Notes: generated by a model not told the origin, from the sequence alone. 26,018 nucleotides of DNA from CAZYWA01 sp964650975 [NCBI: uncultured bacterium] (GCA_964650975.1 CAZYWA010000037.1:1-26018), one strand, 5' to 3'; shown: positions 8,655 to 16,587, counted from the first letter of the stretch. Program-made: numbers and translations.

Positions 8655-9107
8655 TCACTCGGTGGCGCGCTTCGAGATCAGCGTGATGCGCGAGGTGTAG
8701 ACGGGCTTTCCGTTGCGATCGCTGGCCGCGGCTTCCATCACCACGAAATCGAGGATGCCGCTGCGCCCGGCTTTGTCCCACATGTCCGCGATCCGGCCCT
8801 TCATGGTGAGCTCCTCACCGGTCACGATCGGCTGGAAATAGAGGAACTCCTGCTCGCCGTGGACGATCGACGGCAGGTTGAGCTCGAGCTCGAAGAAGAG
8901 CTCGGGGTTCATGGACTCGGCCATGAACGCGATGGGGTAGGTGGGCGGCGCCAGCACGTTCGCGTAACCGGCTCGTTTGGCGGCCGCCTCATCGTGGTAG
9001 AGCGGATCGAGCTCGCCCACCACCCTGGCGAAGGCCTTGCTCTTCTCCGGGTCGATGACGACAGTGGTCGCCTCGGTCTCTTTGCCGATCAGTTCGCGCT
9101 TGGGCAT
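8655..9107 (-). CDS. FAS1-like dehydratase-domain protein (MaoC N-terminal half)
   Basis: The 150-residue product begins with the family pattern IGKETEATTVVIDPEKSKAFARVVGELDPLYHDE and continues with APPTYPIAF, as in N-terminal halves of type 2 enoyl-CoA hydratases (FAS1-like dehydratase, MaoC_dehydrat_N). The ELDPLYHDE segment carries the Asp/His positions (D34, H38). In double-hotdog hydratases this half usually binds the acyl tail while the other half does the chemistry. Its A of ATG is the last base of the preceding SDR stop (TGATG), so translation is coupled. With the SDR upstream and the MaoC gene downstream it forms an unfused version of multifunctional enzyme type 2. Confidence 0.87.
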   Translation of the reverse strand: MPKRELIGKETEATTVVIDPEKSKAFARVVGELDPLYHDEAAAKRAGYANVLAPPTYPIAFMAESMNPELFFELELNLPSIVHGEQEFLYFQPIVTGEELTMKGRIADMWDKAGRSGILDFVVMEAAASDRNGKPVYTSRITLISKRATE

Positions 9108-9970
9108 CAGAAGAGCTCTCCGATCCGACCCGCGATCTCGGTCGGCGTCCAGCGGCCGTCCTTGTTGATCGCGTTGGGGTTGCTCCAGGTGAAGTAACGA
9201 TCGAGATCGCCGCCGCGGATGCCGAACACCTCGCCGGTGATCCCGCTCGAGAGATCGGAGGCGAGGAACACGGCGAGCGGTGCCACGTTGGCGGGCGACA
9301 TGATGTCGAAGCCGCCATCGTCCGACGAGAAATCGCCGAAGGTGGCCTCGGTGATCCGCGTTCGCGCCAGCGGTGCGATCGCGTTCACCTTCACGTCGTA
9401 GCTCTCGAGGTCCATCGCCCAGACGCGGGTCATCATCGCGATTCCGGCCTTGGCCGCGGCGTAGTTGGTCTGGCCGCGGTTCCCGATCAAGCCCGCGCCG
9501 CTGGTGGTGTTGACGATGTGGCGGGTGCCGGCGTTGCCCTTCTTGAATTCGTCGCGCCAGTAGCTGCTGGCCCAGCGCGCGCAGTTAAAGTGGCCCTTCA
9601 GGTGGACCGCGATCACCGCGTCGAACTCTTCCTCGCTCATGTTGTAGAGCATGCGGTCGCGGATGATGCCGGCGTTGTTGACGAGCGCGTCGAGGCGGCC
9701 GAACGTGCTCACTGCGACGTCGACGATGCTCTTGGCGCCCTGAAACGAGGAGACGCTCTCGCCGTTCGCGATCGCCTCGCCGCCTTTCGAGCGGATCAGC
9801 TCGACGACTTCTTGAGCGGGGGTCACGTCGCCGCCCGAGCCGTCGATCGAGCCGCCGAAGTCGTTGACCACGACTCTGGCCCCCTCGCTCGCGAGCAGCA
9901 GGCACTCCTCGCGTCCGATGCCACGCCCGCCACCGGTGACGATGGCGACTTTTCCGTCCATGCAACCCAC
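9107..9970 (-). CDS. short-chain dehydrogenase, (3R)-hydroxyacyl-CoA dehydrogenase type
   Basis: The 287-residue SDR has the cofactor motif TGGGRGIG (12-19), NNAG (98-101) and the catalytic S157, Y170 and K174 (TTSGAG, NYAAAK). The segment VVVNDFGGSIDGSGGDVTPAQEVV after the second strand is the insert typical of the dehydrogenase domain of peroxisomal multifunctional enzyme type 2 (HSD17B4), rather than of FabG. It would oxidise a (3R)-hydroxyacyl-CoA to the 3-keto acyl-CoA with NAD+. The start is taken as GTG 9970 because AGGAGG lies 4 nt before it; ATG 9961 is the alternative and is 13 nt from that site. It is followed directly by the two half-hydratases. Confidence 0.9.
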   Translation of the reverse strand: MGCMDGKVAIVTGGGRGIGREECLLLASEGARVVVNDFGGSIDGSGGDVTPAQEVVELIRSKGGEAIANGESVSSFQGAKSIVDVAVSTFGRLDALVNNAGIIRDRMLYNMSEEEFDAVIAVHLKGHFNCARWASSYWRDEFKKGNAGTRHIVNTTSGAGLIGNRGQTNYAAAKAGIAMMTRVWAMDLESYDVKVNAIAPLARTRITEATFGDFSSDDGGFDIMSPANVAPLAVFLASDLSSGITGEVFGIRGGDLDRYFTWSNPNAINKDGRWTPTEIAGRIGELF

Positions 9971-9974
9971 GAGT

Positions 9975-9980
9975 CCTCCT
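9975..9980 (-). promoter_or_regulatory. Shine-Dalgarno AGGAGG of the SDR gene
   Basis: AGGAGG on the - strand lies 4 nt before GTG 9970 and 13 nt before ATG 9961. It slightly favours the GTG start, although its spacer is short. Confidence 0.6.
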
Positions 9981-10023
9981 CCGCTGGCGTTCTCTGTTGC
10001 CCCGTTTACCGAGCGCGCTACCA

Positions 10024-10082
10024 GGAGGGCTGCGGTCCCTCGCGCCCGTCGCGTGATCGGCGCTACGGACGCGAGGGACCGC
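10024..10082. repeat. 20-nt repeat copy 2 with a 13-bp inverted repeat
   Basis: The 20-nt repeat occupies 10024-10043. GCGGTCCCTCGCG (10032-10044) is the exact reverse complement of CGCGAGGGACCGC (10070-10082), giving a 13-bp GC-rich stem with a 25-nt loop. It lies in the 130-nt gap between the acyl-CoA dehydrogenase stop (10101) and the SDR start (9970). On the transcribed strand it would form 18 nt after the stop. No U-run follows, so a strong intrinsic terminator is unlikely; attenuation or protection of a processed mRNA end is possible. Confidence 0.75.
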
Positions 10083-10100
10083 GTCTCTCCCAGAACCGGC

Positions 10101-11252
10101 TCACACCAATCCCAGGCCGGTGGCGATGATCATGCGCTGGATGTTGTTGGTGCCCATGCCGATCGGCCCGAGCAGCGCCATGCGCGTCCACCGCTGCAGA
10201 TCGGACTCCATCAAGTAGCTCTGGCCGCCCACGACCTGCATCGCCGACTGGGTCACCCGAGCCGCCATTTCGGTGCAGAACACCTTGGCGATCGAGCCTT
10301 CCACCGACATGCGATCGCCGGATGCGGCTTTCCAGGCGGCCTTGTAGACCAGGTTGCGCCCGGCCTCGAGGTCGATCGCCATGTTGACGAGCTGCCACTG
10401 GATGGCCTGGAACTTCGAGATCACGCGGCCGAACTGCTCGCGGACCTTGGCGTGCTCGAGCGCCGATTCGTAGGCCTTCTGCGCCAGCGCCACGTGCGAC
10501 GCCGCGACCATGATCCGTTCCATGTCGAGGCTCGACATCATCTGGTACCAGCCGCGGTCGAGCGCCTCGGGACCGCCGATGATCATCTCTTTCGGCACCC
10601 GCACGTTCTCGTAGGTGATCTCGCAGAGGCTCATGCAGCGCGAGCCGAGCTTCTGCACCTTGCGGATCGAGACGCCCGGAGACTTCCGGTCGACCATGAA
10701 GATGGTGATGCCGTTGTAGCGATCCTTGTCGGTACGGGTGCACGTCATGATGTAGTCGGCGACGTCGGCGCCCGAGATGTAGTGCTTGTAGCCGTTGATC
10801 ACGAAGTGGTCGGGCCCGTCGGCGACGCCCTTGGTGACGATCGCCGCCGCGTCCGAGCCCGCGCCCGGTTCGGTGAGCGCGAAGCAGCCCTTGAGCTTCC
10901 CGGCGATGATCTGCGGCAGGTATTTCTTCTTCTGCTCCTCGCTGCCGTTGAGCAACACCATCTGCCCGGCGAAGAAGACCGGCAGCAGGTAGCACGCGGC
11001 GGCAGCTTCGCTGCCGTACGCCAGCTCCTCGACGGTCAGCGCGAAATCGACGGCGTTGCCGCCGGTGCCGCCGTATTCCTCGGGAAAACACACGCCGTAA
11101 ATCCCCGTGGCGGCGAGCTTGGGCATCAGCTCTTCGGGAAAGCGCTCGTTGTCCTCGATCTCGCGGTCCAGCTCCGGTGAAGTCTCGCGCTTCACGAACG
11201 CGCGAATCATCTGCCGGTAAGCCTCCTGCTCGGGCGTGAAGTTGAAGTCCAT
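10101..11252 (-). CDS. acyl-CoA dehydrogenase
   Basis: The 383-residue FAD enzyme oxidises an acyl-CoA to the 2-enoyl-CoA and passes electrons to ETF. Family landmarks: EEYGGTGG, the flavin-binding CFALTEPGAGSD, the GYKHYISGA strand, FGRVISKFQAIQWQLV and the terminal GTNNIQRMIIATGLG. The Glu that serves as base in medium- and short-chain enzymes (YEGT near the C-terminus) is replaced (IGMGT). A Glu in SSLDMERIM sits where isovaleryl- and long-chain enzymes carry their base. This fits a branched or bulky substrate. The ATG at 11252 is 14 nt after the DUF35 gene stop; AAAGGA lies upstream. A longer upstream frame overlaps the DUF35 gene and is rejected. Confidence 0.93.
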   Translation of the reverse strand: MDFNFTPEQEAYRQMIRAFVKRETSPELDREIEDNERFPEELMPKLAATGIYGVCFPEEYGGTGGNAVDFALTVEELAYGSEAAAACYLLPVFFAGQMVLLNGSEEQKKKYLPQIIAGKLKGCFALTEPGAGSDAAAIVTKGVADGPDHFVINGYKHYISGADVADYIMTCTRTDKDRYNGITIFMVDRKSPGVSIRKVQKLGSRCMSLCEITYENVRVPKEMIIGGPEALDRGWYQMMSSLDMERIMVAASHVALAQKAYESALEHAKVREQFGRVISKFQAIQWQLVNMAIDLEAGRNLVYKAAWKAASGDRMSVEGSIAKVFCTEMAARVTQSAMQVVGGQSYLMESDLQRWTRMALLGPIGMGTNNIQRMIIATGLGLV

Positions 11253-11266
11253 GGTGTCTTGATCCT

Positions 11267-11680
11267 TTACGTACCGGTCACCAGCCGGAAGTTCGGCAAG
11301 GTGATCTGGTCGTTGATCTTCTGAAAGGTGACCTCGACGGGCGCGCCGACGCTCGCGGAAGAGAGATCGCCCTCGAGACGGCCGTGCAGGCGCGGCCCTT
11401 CGTCGAGCTCGACGATCGCCACGGGGTAGGGCGCGTCCTCCATGAAGGCCGGGTGCTGAGGGCGGTGAACGACGATCCACGAAAACACCTTCCCGCGCCC
11501 GCTCGCCGGCTGGAAGCTCACCTGGTCGGATAGGCATTTGGGGCAAACCTTCGCGGGCGGCATGAACCGATGCCCGCACGCGGCGCAGGCGGGAATCACG
11601 AAGCGCCCATCGCGGGTCGCGTCCCAGTAGGGCTCGGTGTCCTCGGAGGGCGAGGGAAGTGGCTTGTCGATGGTGAACAC
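11267..11680 (-). CDS. DUF35 zinc-ribbon/OB-fold acyl-CoA-associated protein
   Basis: The 137-residue product has an N-terminal rubredoxin-like zinc ribbon (CAAC at 32-35, CPKC at 46-49) preceded by the family's EPYWDATRDGRFVIPAC. An OB-fold half follows: GKVFSWIVVHRP, PYPVAIVELDEGPRLHGRL and a final NFRLV. DUF35 proteins partner with thiolases or thiolase-like enzymes; the DUF35 part of ChsH2 with Ltp2 forms a retro-aldolase in steroid side-chain breakdown. Here the gene lies 13 nt after a Cys-less thiolase-like gene, the same pairing. The GTG at 11680 has GGAG 8 nt upstream and is the only sensible start. The role as partner of the upstream gene product is a strong inference from family and position. 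Confidence 0.9.
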   Translation of the reverse strand: MFTIDKPLPSPSEDTEPYWDATRDGRFVIPACAACGHRFMPPAKVCPKCLSDQVSFQPASGRGKVFSWIVVHRPQHPAFMEDAPYPVAIVELDEGPRLHGRLEGDLSSASVGAPVEVTFQKINDQITLPNFRLVTGT

Positions 11681-11693
11681 GTGCTCGCTCCGA

Positions 11694-12866
11694 TCAGCGA
11701 TGGTCCGGCGTCAACACGAGGGTGGCGTAGCTGAGCGTCGGCGGGGCCTCGTGGGGCGCGCCGCCGAAGCCGGTGACGAACACCACCTCGGCGTTCTCGA
11801 CCTGCCTCGGGCCTGCGGTGCGACGGACCTGGCGCATGCCCTCGGCGATGTGGCCGACGCCGAAGAGGTGGCCCTCCGAGAGCAATCCACCGTGCGTGTT
11901 GGTCGGCAATTCGCCCCCGAGCCTGAGCGCTCCGGTCGCGACCCACGGCCCGACCTCGCCGTGCTTGGCGAAGCCGAACGCCTCGAGCTCGTGCATCACC
12001 AGCGGCGTGAAGCCGTCGTAGAGCATCGCCACGTCCACGTCGTGTGGCAGCACGCCGGCCATCGCGAAGGCCGAACGCGCGGCGCGCGCGCCGGAAGGTG
12101 TTTCGTTCCTGGGCAGCACCGGGAAGATCATCTCGGCGCCATGCTCTTGCCCGGCGCCCGCGATCACCACCGGCGGCTGCTTCAAGTCGCGCGCTCGCTC
12201 CAGACTGGTCACGATCACCGCCCCGCCGCCGTCGGTGACGAGGCAGCAATCGAGCAGATGCATCGGCTCGACGATCCACGGCGAGCGCTGGTGATCCTCG
12301 ACCGTGAACGGCTCGCGCTTCTGCGCCGCGGGGTTCATCGACGCGTGATACCGGAACGCCGACGCGATCTCTCCATACTGCGAGCTCGAGTAGCCGTAGA
12401 GATGCATCTGGCGGCGCGCCACGTGCGCCATGAAGGTGATGGCGCCGATGTCGCCGTAGGGGATCGCGAACTGGCTGCCGAAGAGCTGCGGTACGACGCC
12501 CTGCGGGTTGTTCTGCATGCCGAAGCAGCAGATCACCGCGTTCGCCATGCCCGCCTCGATGTAGAGCGCGGCGGTCTGGATCATGCCGATGGGAGTCGCA
12601 CCACCCATGTCCATCGTCGTGGCGAGGCGCGGCTCGAGACCCAGATGCGCGGCGACTCGCGTGGACCAGCCGTGCTGCTCGCCCATGATCGCGGGCATCG
12701 ACACCAGGCAGCCGTCGATCTCGTCGCGGGTGATGCCGCATTCTTCGATCGCGTTCTTGCACGCTTCGAGCGTGAAGCCGAGGCAGCTGGTGCCCCACAC
12801 TTTGCCGAAGCGGGAGAGCCCGACACCGGCCAGCGCGTGGGTTCCTTTCAGTGGGTGTCGGCTCAT
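11694..12866 (-). CDS. thiolase-like (SCP2/Ltp2-type) protein lacking the catalytic cysteines
   Basis: The 390-residue product has the thiolase fold of the SCP-x/lipid-transfer group, seen from IEAGMANAVICC, YDGFTPLVMHELEAFGF (283-299), PTNTHGGLLSEGHLFGVGHI (321-340) and the RQVENAEVVFVTGFGG end. The nucleophile position, normally GGCxxG, reads DMGGATPIG (A90 in place of Cys), and the second cysteine region reads TGFGGA. H325 and H333 remain, as does the Tyr of YDGFT (Y283), a motif shared with Ltp2-type aldolases. It therefore cannot run normal thiolysis through a covalent Cys. With the DUF35 partner next door, retro-aldol cleavage of a beta-hydroxyacyl-CoA is the leading hypothesis. ATG 12866 overlaps the synthetase stop by 4 nt. 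The much longer frame running upstream is an overlap artefact. Confidence 0.88.
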   Translation of the reverse strand: MSRHPLKGTHALAGVGLSRFGKVWGTSCLGFTLEACKNAIEECGITRDEIDGCLVSMPAIMGEQHGWSTRVAAHLGLEPRLATTMDMGGATPIGMIQTAALYIEAGMANAVICCFGMQNNPQGVVPQLFGSQFAIPYGDIGAITFMAHVARRQMHLYGYSSSQYGEIASAFRYHASMNPAAQKREPFTVEDHQRSPWIVEPMHLLDCCLVTDGGGAVIVTSLERARDLKQPPVVIAGAGQEHGAEMIFPVLPRNETPSGARAARSAFAMAGVLPHDVDVAMLYDGFTPLVMHELEAFGFAKHGEVGPWVATGALRLGGELPTNTHGGLLSEGHLFGVGHIAEGMRQVRRTAGPRQVENAEVVFVTGFGGAPHEAPPTLSYATLVLTPDHR

Positions 12867-14581
12867 GCGGCCGGCCTCCGTTCGCGATCGGCGCGCGACT
12901 CGGCGACCACGCCCATTTCCAGCAGCTGTTTCTTCACGTGGAGCCTGAGCGGTTTCATGGCGAAATTCTCGGGGATGCTGTCGAGGAACACCACGCGGCG
13001 CGGGCGGCGATAAGCCGCGATCCGTTGCTCGCTCCACGCGAGCAACTCGTCCTCCGTGGCGTGCGCGCCGTCGCGGCGCACCACGGCCGCGACCGGCAAC
13101 TCGCCCTTGGTGGCGTGCGGCAGTCCCACCACCACGCAGCGCTCGACGTCCGGATGGCTCGCCAGCTCCTTCTCGACCTCGGCGGGAAACACGCTGTAGC
13201 CGCCCACCTTGATCATGTCCTTCTCGCGCGCCACGAAGTGGGCGCGAAACGGGCCGCCGCGCTTCAAGAGGTCGCCGGTCCGGAACCAACCGTCGGGGGT
13301 GATCGCCTTCGCGGTGCCCTCGGGGTCGTTCCAGTACTCCTTCATGAGCCCGTGGGTCTTGACCCACAGCTCGCCGACCTCGCCCTTGGGAACGTCGCGT
13401 CCTCTCTCGTCCACCAGCCGCCATTTCACGCCGGGCAGGAAGAAGCCGACGCACGCATCGCCGCCGGCGAGGAACGGCGTGATCGAGATCGACACCTGCC
13501 CCGCGGTCTCGGCGAGGCCGTAGCCGGTGATGAACGCCGCTTCGTGGCGGAAGGGCCCTGTCTGCCGTGCGGTCAGCTGGCGGAAGGTGCGCACCAGCTC
13601 CTCCGGAAACGCATCGCCGCCGCCGCCCCACACCCGGATCGACGAGAGATCGCGCTCGCGGGCCCCTGCCTCGAGCAGCATCCGGTACATCGCGGGAATG
13701 CCGGCGAACATCGTGCAGCGATAGCGCTCGATGAAGTCGAGGATCGCGGCCGGGTCGAAGCGGCCCATGACCAGGCATGGCCGCGCCAGCGCCAGCTGGA
13801 TGAGCAGATTCTGGTGGCCGCCGGTGTGCGCGAGCGGCATCACCAGGAGCGCCAGATGCGAAGTCGAGGTGGGCGTGAGCGCGGCGATCCGCGCGTAGCG
13901 GAGGAACCCGCTCATCAGCCCACCGCTGGTGAGCACGGCGCCCTTCGGCAAGCCAGTGGTGCCGGCCGTGAAGAAGATCACCGCGGGATCGTCGGACGCG
14001 ACCAGCGCGGGCGCACGGTCCTCGCTCGCGGCGCTCATGAGCGCATCGAATGAGTCCACGCCCGCCGGTGTCGCCTTGTTGGTGACCATGACCCAGCGCT
14101 CGATCGAGGGCAGGGCCGCGACGTCGCGGATGGTGCCGTCGAACACGCTGCGGTCGGTCACCATCACGCGCGCGCCGCAGCGCTCGACCAGCTGGCGGAT
14201 CTCGCCCTGGGTGAGCATGTAGTTGATCGGCACTGGCACGGCGCCGAGCCGTTGCGCGCCGAACTCGACGATCGCGATCTCGATCCGGTTCGAGGTGGCG
14301 AGGGCCACGCGGTCGCCGTGCTTCACGCCGAGCTTCGCGAGCAGGTCGGCGGCGCGGCGCACGAAGCGATTGAGCTGGCGATACGAGATGACGTTGCCGC
14401 TGAACCAGCTCGCCTCGATCGGCTTGTCGAGGAGGAAGGCGCTGCGGTCCTCGTAGACCTCGGCCAGCGCGTCGGTGAAGGTGGCCATCGTGACCGAGCC
14501 GGGCGACGCCACGAAGGTGCGCCACTTCCGCCACGCGGGCGGCGTGCTGCGGATGCCGCTCAGGTCGAGCTCGGCCGTCAC
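12863..14581 (-). CDS. acyl-CoA synthetase (AMP-dependent ligase)
   Basis: The 572-residue ANL-family ligase activates the acid made in this pathway to its CoA ester. Motifs: phosphate loop TAGTTGLPKG (205-214), GYGLAETAG (353-361), GWFRTGD (431-437), hinge AREKDMIKVGGYSVFPAEVE (451-470) and the C-terminal lysine (K543, in AMKPLRLH). The usual GK before the last motif is MK here, which keeps the Lys. The start is taken as GTG 14581, 2 nt after the dehydrogenase stop; the next in-frame ATG is at 14488 (MATFTDALAEVYEDR), so the first 31 residues are uncertain. It is the second synthetase in the window and clearly different from the one at the left. It lies between an acyl-CoA dehydrogenase and the thiolase-like gene. 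Confidence 0.92.
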   Translation of the reverse strand: MTAELDLSGIRSTPPAWRKWRTFVASPGSVTMATFTDALAEVYEDRSAFLLDKPIEASWFSGNVISYRQLNRFVRRAADLLAKLGVKHGDRVALATSNRIEIAIVEFGAQRLGAVPVPINYMLTQGEIRQLVERCGARVMVTDRSVFDGTIRDVAALPSIERWVMVTNKATPAGVDSFDALMSAASEDRAPALVASDDPAVIFFTAGTTGLPKGAVLTSGGLMSGFLRYARIAALTPTSTSHLALLVMPLAHTGGHQNLLIQLALARPCLVMGRFDPAAILDFIERYRCTMFAGIPAMYRMLLEAGARERDLSSIRVWGGGGDAFPEELVRTFRQLTARQTGPFRHEAAFITGYGLAETAGQVSISITPFLAGGDACVGFFLPGVKWRLVDERGRDVPKGEVGELWVKTHGLMKEYWNDPEGTAKAITPDGWFRTGDLLKRGGPFRAHFVAREKDMIKVGGYSVFPAEVEKELASHPDVERCVVVGLPHATKGELPVAAVVRRDGAHATEDELLAWSEQRIAAYRRPRRVVFLDSIPENFAMKPLRLHVKKQLLEMGVVAESRADRERRPAA

Positions 14582-14583
14582 GC

Positions 14584-15765
14584 TCAGAGCCCCAGCCCCT
14601 TGGCGATCAGGCGGCGCTGGATCTCGCTGGTGCCGCCGCCGATCCGGAACACCCGCGCCATGCGGTAGATGCGCTCGATCGGATGCTCGGCCATGTAGCC
14701 GATGCCGCCCAGCGTCTGCAGCACCTGATCCGCCACCTTCCCGAGCACGTCGGCGGCGAAGACCTTGGCCATCGCTAGCTCGGTCATCGCGGTCTCGCCC
14801 TGATCGAGCAGCCACGCGGTGCGGTAGGTGAGCCAGCGCGCGGCCTCGATCTGGGTCGCGCAGTCGGCGAGCGGAAACGACACTCCCTGATTCTTGCCGA
14901 TGGTCTTGCCGAACGCGACCCGCGTCTTCGCCCACTCGACGCCGAGCTGAAGCGCGAAGCGCGCCAGACCGACCGCCTGGATCGCCATCATCAGCCGCTC
15001 GCCCGACAGCCACTGAGCGGCCCCCAGGAAGCCGAAGCCTTCGTCACCCACCAGGTTCTTCGCCGGGACGCGCACGTCGCGGAAGGTGATCTCGGCCTGG
15101 AAATCGTCGCCGCCCATCGACTTCATGAGCTTGCGCTCGATTCCCGGAGAATCGGCGTCCACCATGAAGAGCGAGATGCAGCCGAACATCGCGTCCTCGC
15201 CGGGGCCGGGCTTCTTGGTGAGGGCGAACACCTGGAAAAAGTCCGCGTGCATGCCGTTCGAGATGTAGATCTTGGTGCCGTTCAAGATCCAGTCGTCGCC
15301 GTCGCGGACCGCCATGCTCTGGATCGAGGAGATGTCCGAACCGGCGTTGGGCTCGGTGAGCGCGAAGCAGGTGGTCTTGTCGCCCTGCGCCAGCGGCTTC
15401 AGGAATCGCTCTTTCTGGTCGTCGTTGCAGAGCATCAGGAGCGGTGTCGGGCCGCACGGCGGATCGCCGATCACGTAGAGCCCGAGGATCACCGAGCCCG
15501 ACATCGCGATTTCCTCGCGGAGCGCTGTGGTGGTCACGTACGGCAGACCCGCGCCGCCCAGCTCCTTCGGGAGGTGCACCGTGTAGAATCCGGCGTCGAC
15601 GGCCTTCTTGCGGATGCCGGCGCCGATCCGCGCGACCTCGTCCGACATCTTGCCGCCGTCGATCAGCGCCTTGTGCTTCTCCTCGAGCGGCAGGACCTCG
15701 GTCTTGAGGAACTTGCGCAGCGATTCGCAGAGCAGCTTGGTGTCGTCGTCGAAAGCGAAATCCAT
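14584..15765 (-). CDS. acyl-CoA dehydrogenase
   Basis: The 393-residue FAD enzyme has the family order: PKELGGAGLPYV, CFALTEPNAGSDISS for flavin binding, WILNGTKIYISNG, RVAFGKTIGKNQGVSFPLAD, LGGIGYMAEHPIERIYR and the end IGGGTSEIQRRLIAKGLGL. As in the other dehydrogenase of this run, the C-terminal Glu of YEGT is absent (RIGGGT). A Glu in SGERLMMA occupies the place used as base by isovaleryl- and long-chain enzymes. The sequence differs clearly from the 10101-11252 enzyme, so the two probably act on different intermediates or at different rounds. ATG 15765 is 1 nt after the enoyl-CoA hydratase stop. Confidence 0.93.
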   Translation of the reverse strand: MDFAFDDDTKLLCESLRKFLKTEVLPLEEKHKALIDGGKMSDEVARIGAGIRKKAVDAGFYTVHLPKELGGAGLPYVTTTALREEIAMSGSVILGLYVIGDPPCGPTPLLMLCNDDQKERFLKPLAQGDKTTCFALTEPNAGSDISSIQSMAVRDGDDWILNGTKIYISNGMHADFFQVFALTKKPGPGEDAMFGCISLFMVDADSPGIERKLMKSMGGDDFQAEITFRDVRVPAKNLVGDEGFGFLGAAQWLSGERLMMAIQAVGLARFALQLGVEWAKTRVAFGKTIGKNQGVSFPLADCATQIEAARWLTYRTAWLLDQGETAMTELAMAKVFAADVLGKVADQVLQTLGGIGYMAEHPIERIYRMARVFRIGGGTSEIQRRLIAKGLGL

Positions 15766-15766
15766 C

Positions 15767-16576
15767 TCAGCGGCCTTTCCATTCGGGCGGCCGCTTCTCG
15801 GCGAAGGCGCGCGGGCCCTCCATCGCGTCGTCGGTGGCGAAGACCCGCGCCGCGAAGAAGAGCTCGTCGTTGATCGCGTCCTGGAGCGGCTTCTTGAGGC
15901 CGGTGAGAACCGATTCCTTGATCGCGCGGATCGCGCACGGGCCGTTCTTGTTGATCTTGTCGGCGAACTCGAACGCGGTCTCGACCACCTGATCGTGCGG
16001 CACGACTCGGTTCACGATGCCGAAGTCGTAGGCACGCTGCGCGTCGATGTAGTCGGCGGTGAGCAGCATCTCCATGGCGTGCGCGAACGCGATGTGGCGC
16101 GGCAGGAATACCGTGGTGCCGCCGCCGGGGAAGAGGCCGCGGCGCGCTTCGGCGACGCAAAACCGGGCCTTCTCCGAGGCGATGCGCAGGTCCATGCCGT
16201 GCAGCATCTCGAGCCCGCCCGCGGCGCAGGTGCCGTTGATGGCCGCGATGACCGGCTTGTAGAGATCGAAGTCGCGCAGCACCGCGACCAGCGGCGCGTT
16301 GTCGGGATACTTCCCGCCGCCCAGCGTTTTCTCGCCGGAGGCCAGGTCGTCGATGTTCTCGGTGACCATCGGCACGAAGCTCTTCAAGTCCGCGCCCACG
16401 CAGAACACGTCTTCCTTGCCGGTGATGACGGCGGTCCACAGCGACTCGTCGTCGCGGAATCGGATCCACGCGTTGGCCAGCTCGCCGAAATGCTCCAGGT
16501 CGAGCGAGTTCTTGGCGTGCAGCCGGTCGATGGTGATGAGCGCGGTCTTGCCGTGCTGCTCGAAGTGAATCGCCAC
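15767..16576 (-). CDS. enoyl-CoA hydratase/isomerase (crotonase family)
   Basis: The 269-residue product has the crotonase oxyanion-hole segments FCVGADL (58-64) and GTCAAGGLEMLHGMDL (115-130), then FCVAEARRGLFPGGGTT. Both acid residues of true hydratases are present (E123 and E143), so hydration of a trans-2-enoyl-CoA to the (3S)-hydroxyacyl-CoA is credible. The same operon also carries an R-type hydratase pair, so both stereochemical routes occur together. The end IKESVLTGLKKPLQDAI to AFAEKRPPEWKGR is normal for the family. Start GTG 16576 has GAGGAG 5 nt upstream. It lies 38 nt after the aldehyde dehydrogenase stop and 1 nt before the next gene. Confidence 0.92.
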   Translation of the reverse strand: MAIHFEQHGKTALITIDRLHAKNSLDLEHFGELANAWIRFRDDESLWTAVITGKEDVFCVGADLKSFVPMVTENIDDLASGEKTLGGGKYPDNAPLVAVLRDFDLYKPVIAAINGTCAAGGLEMLHGMDLRIASEKARFCVAEARRGLFPGGGTTVFLPRHIAFAHAMEMLLTADYIDAQRAYDFGIVNRVVPHDQVVETAFEFADKINKNGPCAIRAIKESVLTGLKKPLQDAINDELFFAARVFATDDAMEGPRAFAEKRPPEWKGR

Positions 16577-16581
16577 GCGAT

Positions 16582-16587
16582 CTCCTC
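16582..16587 (-). promoter_or_regulatory. Shine-Dalgarno GAGGAG of the enoyl-CoA hydratase gene
   Basis: GAGGAG on the - strand, 5 nt before GTG 16576, supports that non-ATG start, since no ATG is available near the beginning of the domain. Confidence 0.6.

Noticed and set aside
11694-14534. A 946-codon frame joining the thiolase-like gene to the synthetase region
   Set aside because: Only the last 390 codons have thiolase character. The rest lies out of frame over the AMP-ligase, which has its own complete motifs and an ATGA junction.
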